Positions 35,111-44,251 of a stretch of DNA of 64,000 bases are shown in pieces. The stretch is from Frankia sp. RB7 (GTDB lineage: Bacteria; Pseudomonadota; Alphaproteobacteria; Rhizobiales; Xanthobacteraceae), in the NCBI GenBank assembly GCA_030403585.1, contig JAUEPE010000027.1:1-64000 (forward strand), written 5' to 3'. Each line of letters begins with the position of its first letter. Position 1 is the first letter of the stretch. The position numbers were made by a program, and so were the translations under genes. The notes below the pieces were generated by a model, which saw nothing but the letters and a program-made list of their open reading frames with translations, was not told the origin of the DNA and did no database searches.

Positions 35111-36580
35111 TTCAGGAGAGGTGTCGGCGTCGAACTTGCCCTGCGCTGTCGTCGCCGCAGATTTGGGACTCAACGGCACTTCGAGGCGGCACACCAGCCC
35201 CTCTGCGCGCCAATCGAACTGCGCCTGTCCGCCGAGCTGGGATTCGACACTGGCCAGCAGGCTTCTTGTGCCGAAGCCACGCGACTTCGGCGTCCTGACC
35301 AGCGGCCCTCCGGTCTCCTCCCAGGTCAGGATAAGCAGATCGTTCTCGGCCTGCCAGCCGATTGCGAGCCGCCCCGACCGGGTCGAGAGCGCGCCATACT
35401 TGGCTGAATTGGTGAAGAGCTCGTGCAGCGCCAACGCCAGCGTCTGGGCGGTCGCCGGCAGCAACTGCACCTCGGGACCCGCAAGCTTGATCTGTCCGCC
35501 GAGCGAATAGGGCGCAAGCTCTTCCTCGATCAGCTTGGAGAGCTCGGCGCCCTGCCAGCTCGACAGCGACAGGATGGTGTGGACGCGCGCGAGCGCGTTG
35601 ATGCGCCCTTCGACGGCACTGACATAAGCCTTGACCTCGTCGGCGCGGGTCAGGCGCACGATCGACTGTGCCAGCGCCAGCGCGTTCTTGGCGCGGTGAT
35701 CGACTTCGCGCGCCAGCAGGTTCTGCCGTTCCTCGGCGCGCTTCCGTTCGGTGATATCGACGGTGACGCCGCTCACCTGCACGACGCGACCGCCCGGATC
35801 CACCGTTGCGGCCGCCGTGCCGACGCACCAGCGCACCTCGCCATCGGGCCGGCAGACGCGAAACTCTCCTTCAAAGGCGTGCGCACCGGTATTGAATGCG
35901 GCAATCGCCTGACCGAACTGGTCGACGTCATCCGGGTGCAGCAGCGCCTGGATGTTGGCAGAGGTGACGTTGAAAGTCTCCGGCGTCACGCCAAAAATGC
36001 GGTACTGGCCTTCGTCCCACATCCAGTTGCCGTTGACCCAGTCCCAGTCCCAGGATCCCATCTTGCCGGCGGCGATCGCCATGCTGCGCCGCTCTTCGCT
36101 CTCGCGCAGCTTTGCGGTGGAGTTCTCCAGCTCGGCGGTGCGGGCGCGGACGCGATCCTCGAGATCCTGGTTCAGCCGTTCGAGCTCGCGTGTCTTGCGA
36201 TAGAGCTCGGCAAACACCTTGACCTTGGCGCGCAGCACTTCCGGTACGACCGGTACCGGCACGTAATCGACCGCGCCCATCTCGTAGCCGCGCAACCGAT
36301 CGATGTCGCTAACCTGGATCGCTGAGATGAAGATCATCGCGGTCTTCTGGAAACGCGGATGCTCGCGGATCATCGCCGCGAGCTCGAAGCCGTCGAGCTC
36401 GGGCATGCAGACGTCGACCAGGATCACCGCGATCTCGGTCTTGAGCAGCACCTCCAGCGCGTCGCGGCCGGACGAGGCGATCACGAGGTTCTCGCCGAGT
36501 TCCTTCAGGATCACCTCATAGGCGAGCAGCTTGGCGGGCTGGTCGTCGACGAGGAGGATATTGACCTTTTCGTGGTCCAT
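35090..36580 (-). CDS. REC-PAS-HWE histidine kinase
   Basis: 496 residues from the ATG at 36580. REC domain 5-125 with phospho-acceptor D56 (VILVDVCMP); the conserved Lys near the end of REC is missing (DYVPVPVVP). Helical linker 125-160, PAS domain about 165-280, then an HWE kinase: H295 in EVDHRAKNALALAQSIVRL and the N-box HELFTNSAKYGALS at 386-399. HWE kinases often feed the PhyR general stress pathway. It lies 13 bp downstream of the giant hybrid kinase, same strand, so the two form an operon. Confidence 0.9.
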   Translation of the reverse strand: MDHEKVNILLVDDQPAKLLAYEVILKELGENLVIASSGRDALEVLLKTEIAVILVDVCMPELDGFELAAMIREHPRFQKTAMIFISAIQVSDIDRLRGYEMGAVDYVPVPVVPEVLRAKVKVFAELYRKTRELERLNQDLEDRVRARTAELENSTAKLRESEERRSMAIAAGKMGSWDWDWVNGNWMWDEGQYRIFGVTPETFNVTSANIQALLHPDDVDQFGQAIAAFNTGAHAFEGEFRVCRPDGEVRWCVGTAAATVDPGGRVVQVSGVTVDITERKRAEERQNLLAREVDHRAKNALALAQSIVRLTRADEVKAYVSAVEGRINALARVHTILSLSSWQGAELSKLIEEELAPYSLGGQIKLAGPEVQLLPATAQTLALALHELFTNSAKYGALSTRSGRLAIGWQAENDLLILTWEETGGPLVRTPKSRGFGTRSLLASVESQLGGQAQFDWRAEGLVCRLEVPLSPKSAATTAQGKFDADTSPELQRALG

Positions 36581-36593
36581 TCTCGGATCCAAC

Positions 36594-39500
36594 TCAGCGG
36601 TGCAGCCACATGCGGATCGCAAGCAGCAATTGATCGGTGTTGACGGGTTTGGCGAGGTAGTCGGACGCGCCGGCTTCCAGGCATTTTTCGCGATCGCCCT
36701 TCATCGCCTTCGCCGTCAGCGCGATGATCGGCAAGCGCAGGAAGGCCGGATTTTCCCGGATCACGCCGATGGTCTGATAGCCATCCATCTGCGGCATCAT
36801 GATGTCCATCAGCACGATGGCGATTTCCGGGTTGGATTCGACCAGCGTCACCGCCTCGCGGCCGGTGGTCGCCGTCAGCACCTTCATGCCGCGCCGTTCC
36901 AGCACGCTCGACAGCGCGAAGATGTTGCGGGCGTCGTCGTCGACGAGCAGCGCGGTCTTGCCGATCAAATCCTCATCGGAACTGTTCAGCTTCTCCAGCA
37001 TGCGCTGCTTCTCGACCGGCAGCTCGGTGATCACGCGATGCAGGAACAACGCGGTCTCGTCGAGCAGGCGTTCGGGCGACTCCACACCCTTGACCACGAT
37101 GCTGCGAGCCATGGTGTGGAGTTCCGCATCCTCTTCGGCCGAGAGCTCGCGGCCGGTGAACACCACCACGGGGACGTTCGACAGCGTGTCGTCGCGGCGG
37201 ATCTGTTCCAGCACCTCGAAGCCGCTCATGTCGGGCAGCCTGAGGTCGAGCACGACGCAATCGCAGGGTGCCTCGCGCAAGGTGGTGAGCGCGCCGGCGC
37301 CGGTGTCGGTGGTCACGATCTCGATGTCGTCGTGATGCAGCAGCTCGCGGATCGACAGCTGCTCGGCCTCGTTGTCTTCGACGATCAGCAGCCGCTTGCG
37401 CCGCGGTCGCGCATATTCCTTGATCTGCGTAAGTGCCGCAGCGACGCCCTCGGTCGTCGTCGGCTTGTTGACGAAGGAGAAGGCGCCGCGGGCCAGCGCA
37501 TGCTGCCGGTCTTCGTCGAGCGTGATGATCTGCACGGGAATGTGGCGCGTCAGCGGGTTGTGCTTGAGCTGGCTCAGCACCGTCCAGCCGAGCATGTCGG
37601 GCAGGAACACATCGAGCGAGACGGCGCGCGGCTGATACTGTTTTGCGAGTTCGAGCGCGTCTGCGCCGCGCGCGGCGACCAGCACCTTGAAACCCTTGTC
37701 ACGCGCGAGGTCGACCAGGATGCGGGCATAATGCGGATCGTCCTCGACGATGAGCAGGATGCTGTCGCCGGGCTCGAGATTGAGGCGGTCGTCGGGTAGC
37801 TGCTCGATGACGCGCTGCTGTTCCGTCGCGGCCGGCTGGAGCGCGGGCGGCTGGCTGTATTGCTGGGGCGCGGGACGCGGTGCGAGTGTCGGGCCGGAAT
37901 ATTTCAGCGGCAGATACAGCGTGAAGGATGAGCCCTTGCTCGGCGCGCTGCGAAGATGGATTTCGCCGCCGAGCAGGCTTGCAAGCTCACGGCTGATCGC
38001 AAGCCCGAGGCCGGTGCCGCCATATTTGCGGCTGGTGCCGGCATCCGCCTGCTGGAACGCCTCGAAGATCAGCTTCTGCTTCTCCAGGGGAATGCCGATG
38101 CCGGTATCGGAGACCTCGAAGGCGATCACGACCGGCGCGGAGTTCAGCACCGGATGATCCGTTCCCCATCCGCCGACCGCTGCGGCGACCTTCAGGCGCA
38201 CCTCGCCTTCGGCGGTGAACTTGAAGGCGTTGGAGAGCAGATTCTTGAGGACTTGTTGCAGCCGCTTGGAGTCGGTGACGATGCTGCGTGCGAGATTCGG
38301 ATCGACGTCGATCTTGAACGACAGATTGCGGTTCTCCGCCTCATGTCGGAACGGCCGTCCGACCGTATCGAGCAGGTTGGCGGTGAGGATCTCCTCGGCG
38401 TCGACCGTCACCGTGCCGGACTCGATCTTGGAGAGATCGAGAATGTCGCTGATCAGGTTCAAGAGGTCGGTGCCGGCGCCGTGGATGGTGCGGGCGAACT
38501 CGACCTGTTTGCCAGTGAGGTTGCCGTCGGGATTGTCCGTGAGCTGTTGTCCCAGGATCAGGATCGAGTTCAGCGGCGTGCGGAGCTCGTGGCTCATATT
38601 GGCCAGGAATTCGGACTTGTACTTCGAGGTCAGCGCGAGCTCGGTTGCCTTTTCCTCGAGCGCGCGGCGGGCCTGCTCGATCTCCTGGTTCTTGCGCTCG
38701 ACCTCGACGTTACGTTCGGCGAGCTGCTGCGCCTTCTGCTCTAGCTGGTCGTTGGTCTGCTGCAATTCGCGCTGCTGGGTCTGGAGCTCGCCGGCGAGCT
38801 GCTGCGACTGCTTCAGCAAGCCTTCGGTCTGCATCGTCGCCTCGATCGAATTGAGCACGATGCCGATAGAATCGGTGAGCTGCTCCAGGAACGTCATCTG
38901 TGAGGTCGTGAACGAAGTGAGCGAGGCGAGCTCGATCACCGCCTTGACCTGGCCCTCGAACAGCACGGGCAGCACCACGAGGTTCTTCGGTGCGACACGG
39001 AGCAGCGCCGAGTTGATCGGCACCACGTCGGCGGGAATGTCGGAGACCACGCGCGGGCGCCGGTCGAGTGCGCACTGGCCGATCAGGCCGTCGCCGAACG
39101 GAAGCACGCGCTGATAGGGATAGACGCCGTCGCCGGCATAGGAGGCAAGCAGCAGGAGTTGCGGATTGTCCTCGTTCTCGACCTGGTAGATCACGCCGGT
39201 ATGCGCGTTGACCAGCGGTGACAGCTCGGTCAGCAACAGTCGGCCGACGGTGGCGAGATCGCGCTGGCCCTGAAGCATGTTGGTGAATTTGGCGAGGTTG
39301 GTCTTCAGCCAGTCCTGCTCGGTGTTCACGTCCGTCGTCAGACGGAGGTTCGTGATCATCGTGTTGATGTTGTCTTTCAGCTCGGCCACTTCGCCGCGGG
39401 CATCGACTTGAATCGACCGCGTCAAATCGCCCTTGGTCACCGCTGTCGCCACTTCCGCGATCGCGCGTACCTGCGAGGTGAGATTGGCCGCGAGCAGGTT

Positions 39501-42500
39501 GACGTTGCCGGTGAGGTCCTTCCAGGTGCCGGCCGCACCGGGCACGTCGGCCTGACCGCCCAGCCGTCCCTCGACGCCGACCTCGCGGGCCACCGACGTC
39601 ACCTGGTCGGCGAAGGTCGCGAGCGTCTCCGTCATGTTGTTGATGGTATCGGCAAGTGCTGCGACCTCGCCCTTCGACTTCACGGTGAGGTTTTGTTTCA
39701 AATCACCGTTCGCAACAGCGGTCACCACCTTGACGATGCCGCGGACCTGCTCGGTGAGGTTCGCCGCCATGAAGTTGACGGTGTCGGTGAGGTCCTTCCA
39801 GGTGCCGGCGACGCCGGGCACCTGGGCCTGACCGCCGAGCTCGCCTTCGGTGCCGACCTCGCGCGCGACGCGGGTGACTTCGCCGGCGAAAGCGTTGAGC
39901 TGGTCCACCATGGTGTTGATGGTGTTTTTCAGCTCGAGGATTTCGCCCTTCACGTCCACGGTGATCTTGCGGGACAAGTCGCCGCGCGCCACGGCGGTCG
40001 TCACTTCGGCGATGTTGCGGACCTGCGTGGTGAGGTTCGCGGCCAGCAGGTTGACGTTGTCGGTGAGGTCCTTCCAAGTGCCGCCGACGCCGGGCACGAC
40101 GGCCTGACCGCCGAGCCGGCCTTCAGTGCCGACCTCGCGCGCCACGCGCGTCACTTCGGCCGCGAAGGAGCGGAGCTGCTCCACCATCGTGTTCAAGGTG
40201 TCCTTGAGCAGCAGGATCTCGCCGCGCACGTCCACCGTGATCTTCTTCGACAAATCGCCGCCGGCGATCGCGGTTGCGACCTCGGCGATGTTGCGGACCT
40301 GGGCCGTCAGGTTCGAGGCCATGAAGTTGACGTTGTCGGTGAGGTCCTTCCAGGTGCCGGCGACGCCGGGCACTTCCGCCTGGCCGCCGAGCTTGCCTTC
40401 GGTGCCGACCTCGCGTGCGACGCGCGTCACTTCGCCGGCAAAACCGTTGAGCTGGTCCACCATGGTGTTGATGGTGTTCTTGAGCTCGAGGATTTCGCCC
40501 TTCACGTCCACGGTGATCTTGCGGGACAAGTCGCCGCGCGCCACGGCGGTGGTGACTTCGGCGATGTTACGAACCTGGGCGGTGAGGTTGCCCGCCATCG
40601 AGTTCACGGAGTCGGTCAAATCCTTCCAGGTACCGGCAACGCCAGGCACGTTGGCCTGACCGCCGAGGCGGCCTTCGGTGCCGACCTCGCGCGCCACGCG
40701 CGTCACCTCGCCTGCGAAGCGGTTGAGCTGGTCCACCATCGTGTTCAGCGTGTCCTTCAGCTGAAGGATCTCGCCGCGGACGTCCACCGTGATCTTGCGC
40801 GACAGGTCGCCGCCGGCGATGGCGGTTGCGACCTCGGCGATGTTTCGGACCTGGGCGGTCAAATTGCCCGCCATCGAGTTGACGTTGTCGGTGAGGTCTT
40901 TCCAGGTGCCGGCGACCCCCGTCACCTGCGCCTGGCCACCGAGCTTGCCTTCGGTGCCGACCTCGCGCGCGACGCGCGTGACTTCGCCGGCGAAGGCGTT
41001 GAGCTGGTCGACCATGGTGTTGAGCGTTTCCTTCAGCTGAAGGATTTCGCCGGAGACGTTCACCGTGATCTTCTTCGACAAGTCGCCCTTGGCCACCGCG
41101 GTCGCGACCTCGGCGATGTTGCGGACCTGGCCGGTCAGGTTCGAGGCCATCGAGTTGACCGAGTCCGTCAAATCTTTCCAGGTGCCTGCGACGCCGCGCA
41201 CCTGGGCCTGACCACCGAGCTTGCCTTCGGTGCCGACTTCGCGCGCCACGCGCGTGACTTCGCCGGCGAAGGCGTTGAGCTGGTCCACCATGGTGTTGAT
41301 GGTGTCCTTCAGCTCGAGGATTTCGCCGCGGACGTCCACCGTGATCTTCTTCGACAAGTCGCCGCCCGCGACCGCGGTCGTCACCTCGGCGATGTTGCGA
41401 ACCTGTGCGGTCAGGTTCGACGCCATCGAGTTGACGCTTTCCGTGAGGTCCTTCCAGGTGCCGGCGACGCCGAGCACGTTGGCTTGGCCGCCCAGCCGTC
41501 CCTCGGTGCCGACCTCGCGCGCGACGCGCGTGACTTCACCGGCAAAGGCGTTGAGCTGGTCCACGCAGGTGTTGAGTGTTTCCTTCAGCTGAAGAATCTC
41601 GCCCGAGACGTTCACCGTGATCTTCTTCGACAGATCACCGCCGGCGATCGCGGTGGCGACGTCGGCGATGTTGCGGACCTGCGCGGTCAGGTTCGAGGCC
41701 ATAAAGTTGACGTTGTCGGTGAGGTCCTTCCAGGTGCCGGCGACGCCGGGCACCTGGGCCTGGCCGCCGAGCTTGCCTTCGGTGCCGACTTCGCGCGCGA
41801 CGCGCGTCACTTCGGAGGCGAAGGAGTTCAGCTGGTCCACCATGGTGTTGATGGTGTCCTTCAGCTCCAGGATTTCGCCGCGGACGTCCACGGTGATCTT
41901 GCGGGACAGATCGCCGCGCGCCACGGCGGTCGTCACGTTGGCGATGTTACGAACCTGTGCGGTGAGGTTGCCGCACATCGCGTTCACGGAGTCCGTCAAA
42001 TCCTTCCAGGTGCCCGCGACGCCGGGCACGATGGCCTGGCCGCCGAGCTTGCCGTCGGTGCCGACCTCGCGCGCGACGCGCGTCACTTCGGAGGCGAAGG
42101 AGCGCAGCTGGTCCACCATCGTGTTGATGGCTTCCTTGAGCTGAAGGATCTCGCCGCGGACGTCGACGGTGATTTTCTTGGACAAGTCGCCGTTGGCGAC
42201 CGCGATCGTCACCTCGGCGATGTTGCGAACCTGGTTGGTCAAATTGTTCGCCATCGAGTTGACGCTCTCGGTCAGGTCTTTCCAGACGCCGGTCACTTCC
42301 GGCACCTGGGCCTGGCCGCCGAGCTTGCCTTCGGTGCCGACCTCGCGCGCGACGCGCGTCACCTCGGAGGTGAACACGCCGAGCTGCTTGATCATCGTGT
42401 TGACGATGGTCGCCGATTGCAGGAATTCGCCGCGCAGCGGGCGGCCCTCGACGTCGAGCTTGACGGTCTGGATCAGATCGCCCTGCGCCACGGCTGCGAC

Positions 42501-42884
42501 CGCGCGGGTCACCTCGCGCGTCGGCCATAAAAGGTCGTCAATTAGCGTGTTGACTGAGCCTTCCATGTCGGCCCAGGAGCCGGAGGCGAGGCCGAACTTC
42601 ACGCGCTGGCGGGTCTTGCCTTCGCGTCCCACCACCTGGCCGACCAGCTCGAGCTGCTGGGCCATGCGCTGGTTGGCCGCGATGATTTCGTTAAGGGTGT
42701 CGGCGATCTTGCCATCGATGCCGAGATAGTCACCGCTCATCCGCACCGAAAAATCGCCGCTGCGCATGGCTTGTAGCGCCAGCAGCAATTCCGGCCGGGA
42801 GTCCGGCTCCGATGTACCGTTCGGTTTGGGTTTTGGGACGCGACGACCGGAGCGTGATGCTGTTCCGGAATCGAGGTCGCTCAT
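36594..42884 (-). CDS. Giant soluble hybrid histidine kinase with eleven HAMP-type repeats and three REC domains
   Basis: 2096 residues from the ATG at 42884 (SD GGGGGAATTAGT). No signal peptide or membrane helix, so cytosolic. Order: HAMP-like N-terminus (about 35-167); eleven tandem 92-residue repeats (168-1179) with EVTRVAREVGTEGKLGGQA and GTWKDLTDNVN; GAF (about 1205-1350); coiled coil (1350-1420); HisKA with H1432 in MSHELRTPLN; HATPase (about 1535-1660, DTGIGIP and GGTGLGLAIS); REC1 D1758, REC2 D1880, REC3 D2027. The repeats are those of fungal group III kinases (Nik1/Os-1), which control osmotic response. The input here is unknown. Promoter candidate at 43022-43046. Confidence 0.95.
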   Translation of the reverse strand: MSDLDSGTASRSGRRVPKPKPNGTSEPDSRPELLLALQAMRSGDFSVRMSGDYLGIDGKIADTLNEIIAANQRMAQQLELVGQVVGREGKTRQRVKFGLASGSWADMEGSVNTLIDDLLWPTREVTRAVAAVAQGDLIQTVKLDVEGRPLRGEFLQSATIVNTMIKQLGVFTSEVTRVAREVGTEGKLGGQAQVPEVTGVWKDLTESVNSMANNLTNQVRNIAEVTIAVANGDLSKKITVDVRGEILQLKEAINTMVDQLRSFASEVTRVAREVGTDGKLGGQAIVPGVAGTWKDLTDSVNAMCGNLTAQVRNIANVTTAVARGDLSRKITVDVRGEILELKDTINTMVDQLNSFASEVTRVAREVGTEGKLGGQAQVPGVAGTWKDLTDNVNFMASNLTAQVRNIADVATAIAGGDLSKKITVNVSGEILQLKETLNTCVDQLNAFAGEVTRVAREVGTEGRLGGQANVLGVAGTWKDLTESVNSMASNLTAQVRNIAEVTTAVAGGDLSKKITVDVRGEILELKDTINTMVDQLNAFAGEVTRVAREVGTEGKLGGQAQVRGVAGTWKDLTDSVNSMASNLTGQVRNIAEVATAVAKGDLSKKITVNVSGEILQLKETLNTMVDQLNAFAGEVTRVAREVGTEGKLGGQAQVTGVAGTWKDLTDNVNSMAGNLTAQVRNIAEVATAIAGGDLSRKITVDVRGEILQLKDTLNTMVDQLNRFAGEVTRVAREVGTEGRLGGQANVPGVAGTWKDLTDSVNSMAGNLTAQVRNIAEVTTAVARGDLSRKITVDVKGEILELKNTINTMVDQLNGFAGEVTRVAREVGTEGKLGGQAEVPGVAGTWKDLTDNVNFMASNLTAQVRNIAEVATAIAGGDLSKKITVDVRGEILLLKDTLNTMVEQLRSFAAEVTRVAREVGTEGRLGGQAVVPGVGGTWKDLTDNVNLLAANLTTQVRNIAEVTTAVARGDLSRKITVDVKGEILELKNTINTMVDQLNAFAGEVTRVAREVGTEGELGGQAQVPGVAGTWKDLTDTVNFMAANLTEQVRGIVKVVTAVANGDLKQNLTVKSKGEVAALADTINNMTETLATFADQVTSVAREVGVEGRLGGQADVPGAAGTWKDLTGNVNLLAANLTSQVRAIAEVATAVTKGDLTRSIQVDARGEVAELKDNINTMITNLRLTTDVNTEQDWLKTNLAKFTNMLQGQRDLATVGRLLLTELSPLVNAHTGVIYQVENEDNPQLLLLASYAGDGVYPYQRVLPFGDGLIGQCALDRRPRVVSDIPADVVPINSALLRVAPKNLVVLPVLFEGQVKAVIELASLTSFTTSQMTFLEQLTDSIGIVLNSIEATMQTEGLLKQSQQLAGELQTQQRELQQTNDQLEQKAQQLAERNVEVERKNQEIEQARRALEEKATELALTSKYKSEFLANMSHELRTPLNSILILGQQLTDNPDGNLTGKQVEFARTIHGAGTDLLNLISDILDLSKIESGTVTVDAEEILTANLLDTVGRPFRHEAENRNLSFKIDVDPNLARSIVTDSKRLQQVLKNLLSNAFKFTAEGEVRLKVAAAVGGWGTDHPVLNSAPVVIAFEVSDTGIGIPLEKQKLIFEAFQQADAGTSRKYGGTGLGLAISRELASLLGGEIHLRSAPSKGSSFTLYLPLKYSGPTLAPRPAPQQYSQPPALQPAATEQQRVIEQLPDDRLNLEPGDSILLIVEDDPHYARILVDLARDKGFKVLVAARGADALELAKQYQPRAVSLDVFLPDMLGWTVLSQLKHNPLTRHIPVQIITLDEDRQHALARGAFSFVNKPTTTEGVAAALTQIKEYARPRRKRLLIVEDNEAEQLSIRELLHHDDIEIVTTDTGAGALTTLREAPCDCVVLDLRLPDMSGFEVLEQIRRDDTLSNVPVVVFTGRELSAEEDAELHTMARSIVVKGVESPERLLDETALFLHRVITELPVEKQRMLEKLNSSDEDLIGKTALLVDDDARNIFALSSVLERRGMKVLTATTGREAVTLVESNPEIAIVLMDIMMPQMDGYQTIGVIRENPAFLRLPIIALTAKAMKGDREKCLEAGASDYLAKPVNTDQLLLAIRMWLHR
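39348..42383 (-). repeat. Eleven tandem 276-bp repeats coding HAMP-type units
   Basis: Residues 168-1179 of the kinase divide into exactly eleven 92-residue units without gaps. Units 1-9 are nearly identical around VTRVAREVGTEGKLGGQA, NLTAQVRNIAEV and GEILELKDTINTMVDQL; units 10 and 11 diverge (for example GDLKQNLTVKSKGEVAAL). At the DNA level long near-identical blocks recur every 276 bp, so the array can expand or shrink by recombination. Confidence 0.93.
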
Positions 42885-43021
42885 ACTAATTCCCCCGCAG
42901 GCGTCGGCCGAATCCACAGCGAGACGCATTGACCAAACTAGACCGTCAGCCGAATCGCAAATCAAGCGCCAAGCTTGCGGCGCGTGAAAATGGAACCTGC
43001 TCTGCTCAGCCCGGTCAAAAT

Positions 43022-43046
43022 AACAGAGGCCGGCAAGATTGGTTCC
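43022..43046 (-). promoter_or_regulatory. EcfG-type promoter candidate for the giant kinase
   Basis: On the minus strand GGAAC (43046-43042) and TGTT (43025-43022) are 16 nt apart. It lies 138 bp before the kinase ATG, in the gap after the DUF4142-like gene. A second GTTCC occurs 10 bp away. Confidence 0.5.
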
Positions 43047-43132
43047 ATCTGGTTCCAAGGAAATTTGAGATTATTTCTCGTGCCTTGCCAGTTTGATCCG
43101 GGTCCAAGACCGGCGGGAAGGGCCTGGGACCA

Positions 43133-43630
43133 CTATTTGTCGGTCACGGTGCGCTCGGCGTCCTTCATCTGGGTGTGCAGGGTCGGCAATTGCTCGCGCG
43201 CGAAGGCGGCGAGCGCGGAATTGTCAGGCGCTCGCAGATAGCGCTCGAGCAAAGTAATCGCGGAGTCATATTCGGGGATCTGCGCGGCATAGAAGCTTCT
43301 GATGTAGGTTGGTCCGTCCGCGTCTTCGGGCTCGGCAAGGCTTGCGCCGGCGGATGAGATCTTGCTCACCCGCGGTTCGGTGCCGATGGCGTCCTGAATC
43401 TCCTTCAGCGCCTTGTCGCGCTTGGCCGCCTCTTCGGCGCGCAGGGCGGCGAGGTTCTTGACCTCTGCATTGCCTTTCAGATCGGTGCTTTCCAGCAGAC
43501 CCTGCTGGAAGCGGCTGAAGGCGTAGAGGCCGGTGATGACGTCCGTCGCAGTCGGCGTGCGATCGCCGGTGCTGTCGGCGAGTGCCGCGGTGCTGATGAA
43601 GGCCAGGACGATCGCGACAAATATCCGCAT
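43133..43630 (-). CDS. Exported DUF4142-like protein, 165 aa
   Basis: Starts MRIFVAIVLAFISTAALADSTGDRTP at 43630; the signal peptide ends near ALA. The mature part is helical: DVITGLYAFSRFQQGLLESTDLKGNAEVKNLAALRAEEAAKRDKALKE, and YDSAITLLERYLRAPDNSALAAFAREQLPTLHTQMKDAE. The paired helices with DN..L..FA...LP.L..H fit the DUF4142 (ferritin-like) group loosely. Periplasmic. It precedes the giant kinase by 248 bp on the same strand. Confidence 0.7.
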   Translation of the reverse strand: MRIFVAIVLAFISTAALADSTGDRTPTATDVITGLYAFSRFQQGLLESTDLKGNAEVKNLAALRAEEAAKRDKALKEIQDAIGTEPRVSKISSAGASLAEPEDADGPTYIRSFYAAQIPEYDSAITLLERYLRAPDNSALAAFAREQLPTLHTQMKDAERTVTDK

Positions 43631-43726
43631 GAGTATCCAATGACCTGTGACGTGCAAAGTTCCGGTGAAGATTACGATCCCGTAAGGGCGGTTGCGGGCC
43701 AGGGGTTCCGTACCCACGTTTAGTCC

Positions 43727-43921
43727 ATGAAACAGTCTGATATCTTCAGGGACAACGCCGAGAACTGCCTGCAATTGGCCGAGCGCTCGGAAGCGCAACC
43801 CGCTTATAATCGCTTTTCGCGTATGGCGGACGCATGGACGGCATTGGCGAAGGAGCAAGACTGGCTCGATGGCGAAGTCCCGCCGGTCAAAATTCGCGTC
43901 CGCCAAAAGCTTGATGCTTAG
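43727..43921 (+). CDS. Small conserved protein, 64 aa
   Basis: Starts MKQSDIFRDNAENCLQLAERSEAQPAYNRFSRMADAWTALAKEQDWLDGE. Short helical protein of a type common in Bradyrhizobium, with the pattern F..NA..C..LA.......R..RMA.AW..LA..Q.WLDG. Related in layout to the 85-residue protein at 34853. No clear SD. Divergent from the DUF4142-like gene. Function unknown. Confidence 0.68.
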   Translation: MKQSDIFRDNAENCLQLAERSEAQPAYNRFSRMADAWTALAKEQDWLDGEVPPVKIRVRQKLDA

Positions 43922-44035
43922 CCGCTTTCGTTTTCGTGCGTCCGCGTGTGAGGCCGCTCACGGAACGGGCAAAGCCAATCAGCAATAATCAGGAATAGTC
44001 GACCGCGTTGTTTTTTGATTCCAGGAGGTTTTGCG

Positions 44036-44167
44036 ATGGCTCCACGTCTTGCACTTCTCTCACTCATTCTCGCCTTTGGCGTCTCGGTTGCGTTTGCAAC
44101 TGCGACGACGGTGCGGCAGGTGCATCAGGAAAATGCATCTGTCGCGGTGCACGCTGCGCACAGCTAG
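44036..44167 (+). CDS. 43-aa signal-anchor peptide
   Basis: Starts MAPRLALLSLILAFGVSVAFATATTVRQ with the strong SD CAGGAGGTTTTGCG. One hydrophobic segment and a short polar tail ending HAAHS. Either a cleaved exported peptide or a one-helix membrane protein. The SD strength and the clean stop support a real gene. Function unknown. Confidence 0.65.
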   Translation: MAPRLALLSLILAFGVSVAFATATTVRQVHQENASVAVHAAHS

Positions 44168-44190
44168 CGCCGCGGCCTCTCACGCTCGCA

Positions 44191-44215
44191 GGAACATTCG
44201 ACGCAGCGGAGCGTA
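44191..44215 (+). promoter_or_regulatory. Near-match to EcfG-type promoter
   Basis: GGAAC at 44191 followed by 16 nt and CGTA at 44212 (consensus CGTT). It lies 36 bp before the 68-residue hydrophilic gene. Confidence 0.4.
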
Positions 44216-44251
44216 AGCGCTTCAATGCATCTGAAGAGGCGAGAGGACATC

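Noticed and set aside
39348..42383. CRISPR-like regular repeats
   Set aside because: The 276-bp periodicity is coding (92-residue HAMP units), with no spacer structure and no cas genes.
39408..42530. Long plus-strand open frame of about 1040 codons opposite the HAMP repeats
   Set aside because: It is the antisense of the repeat array; GC3 bias keeps the opposite strand open, and the peptide has no recognisable domain.
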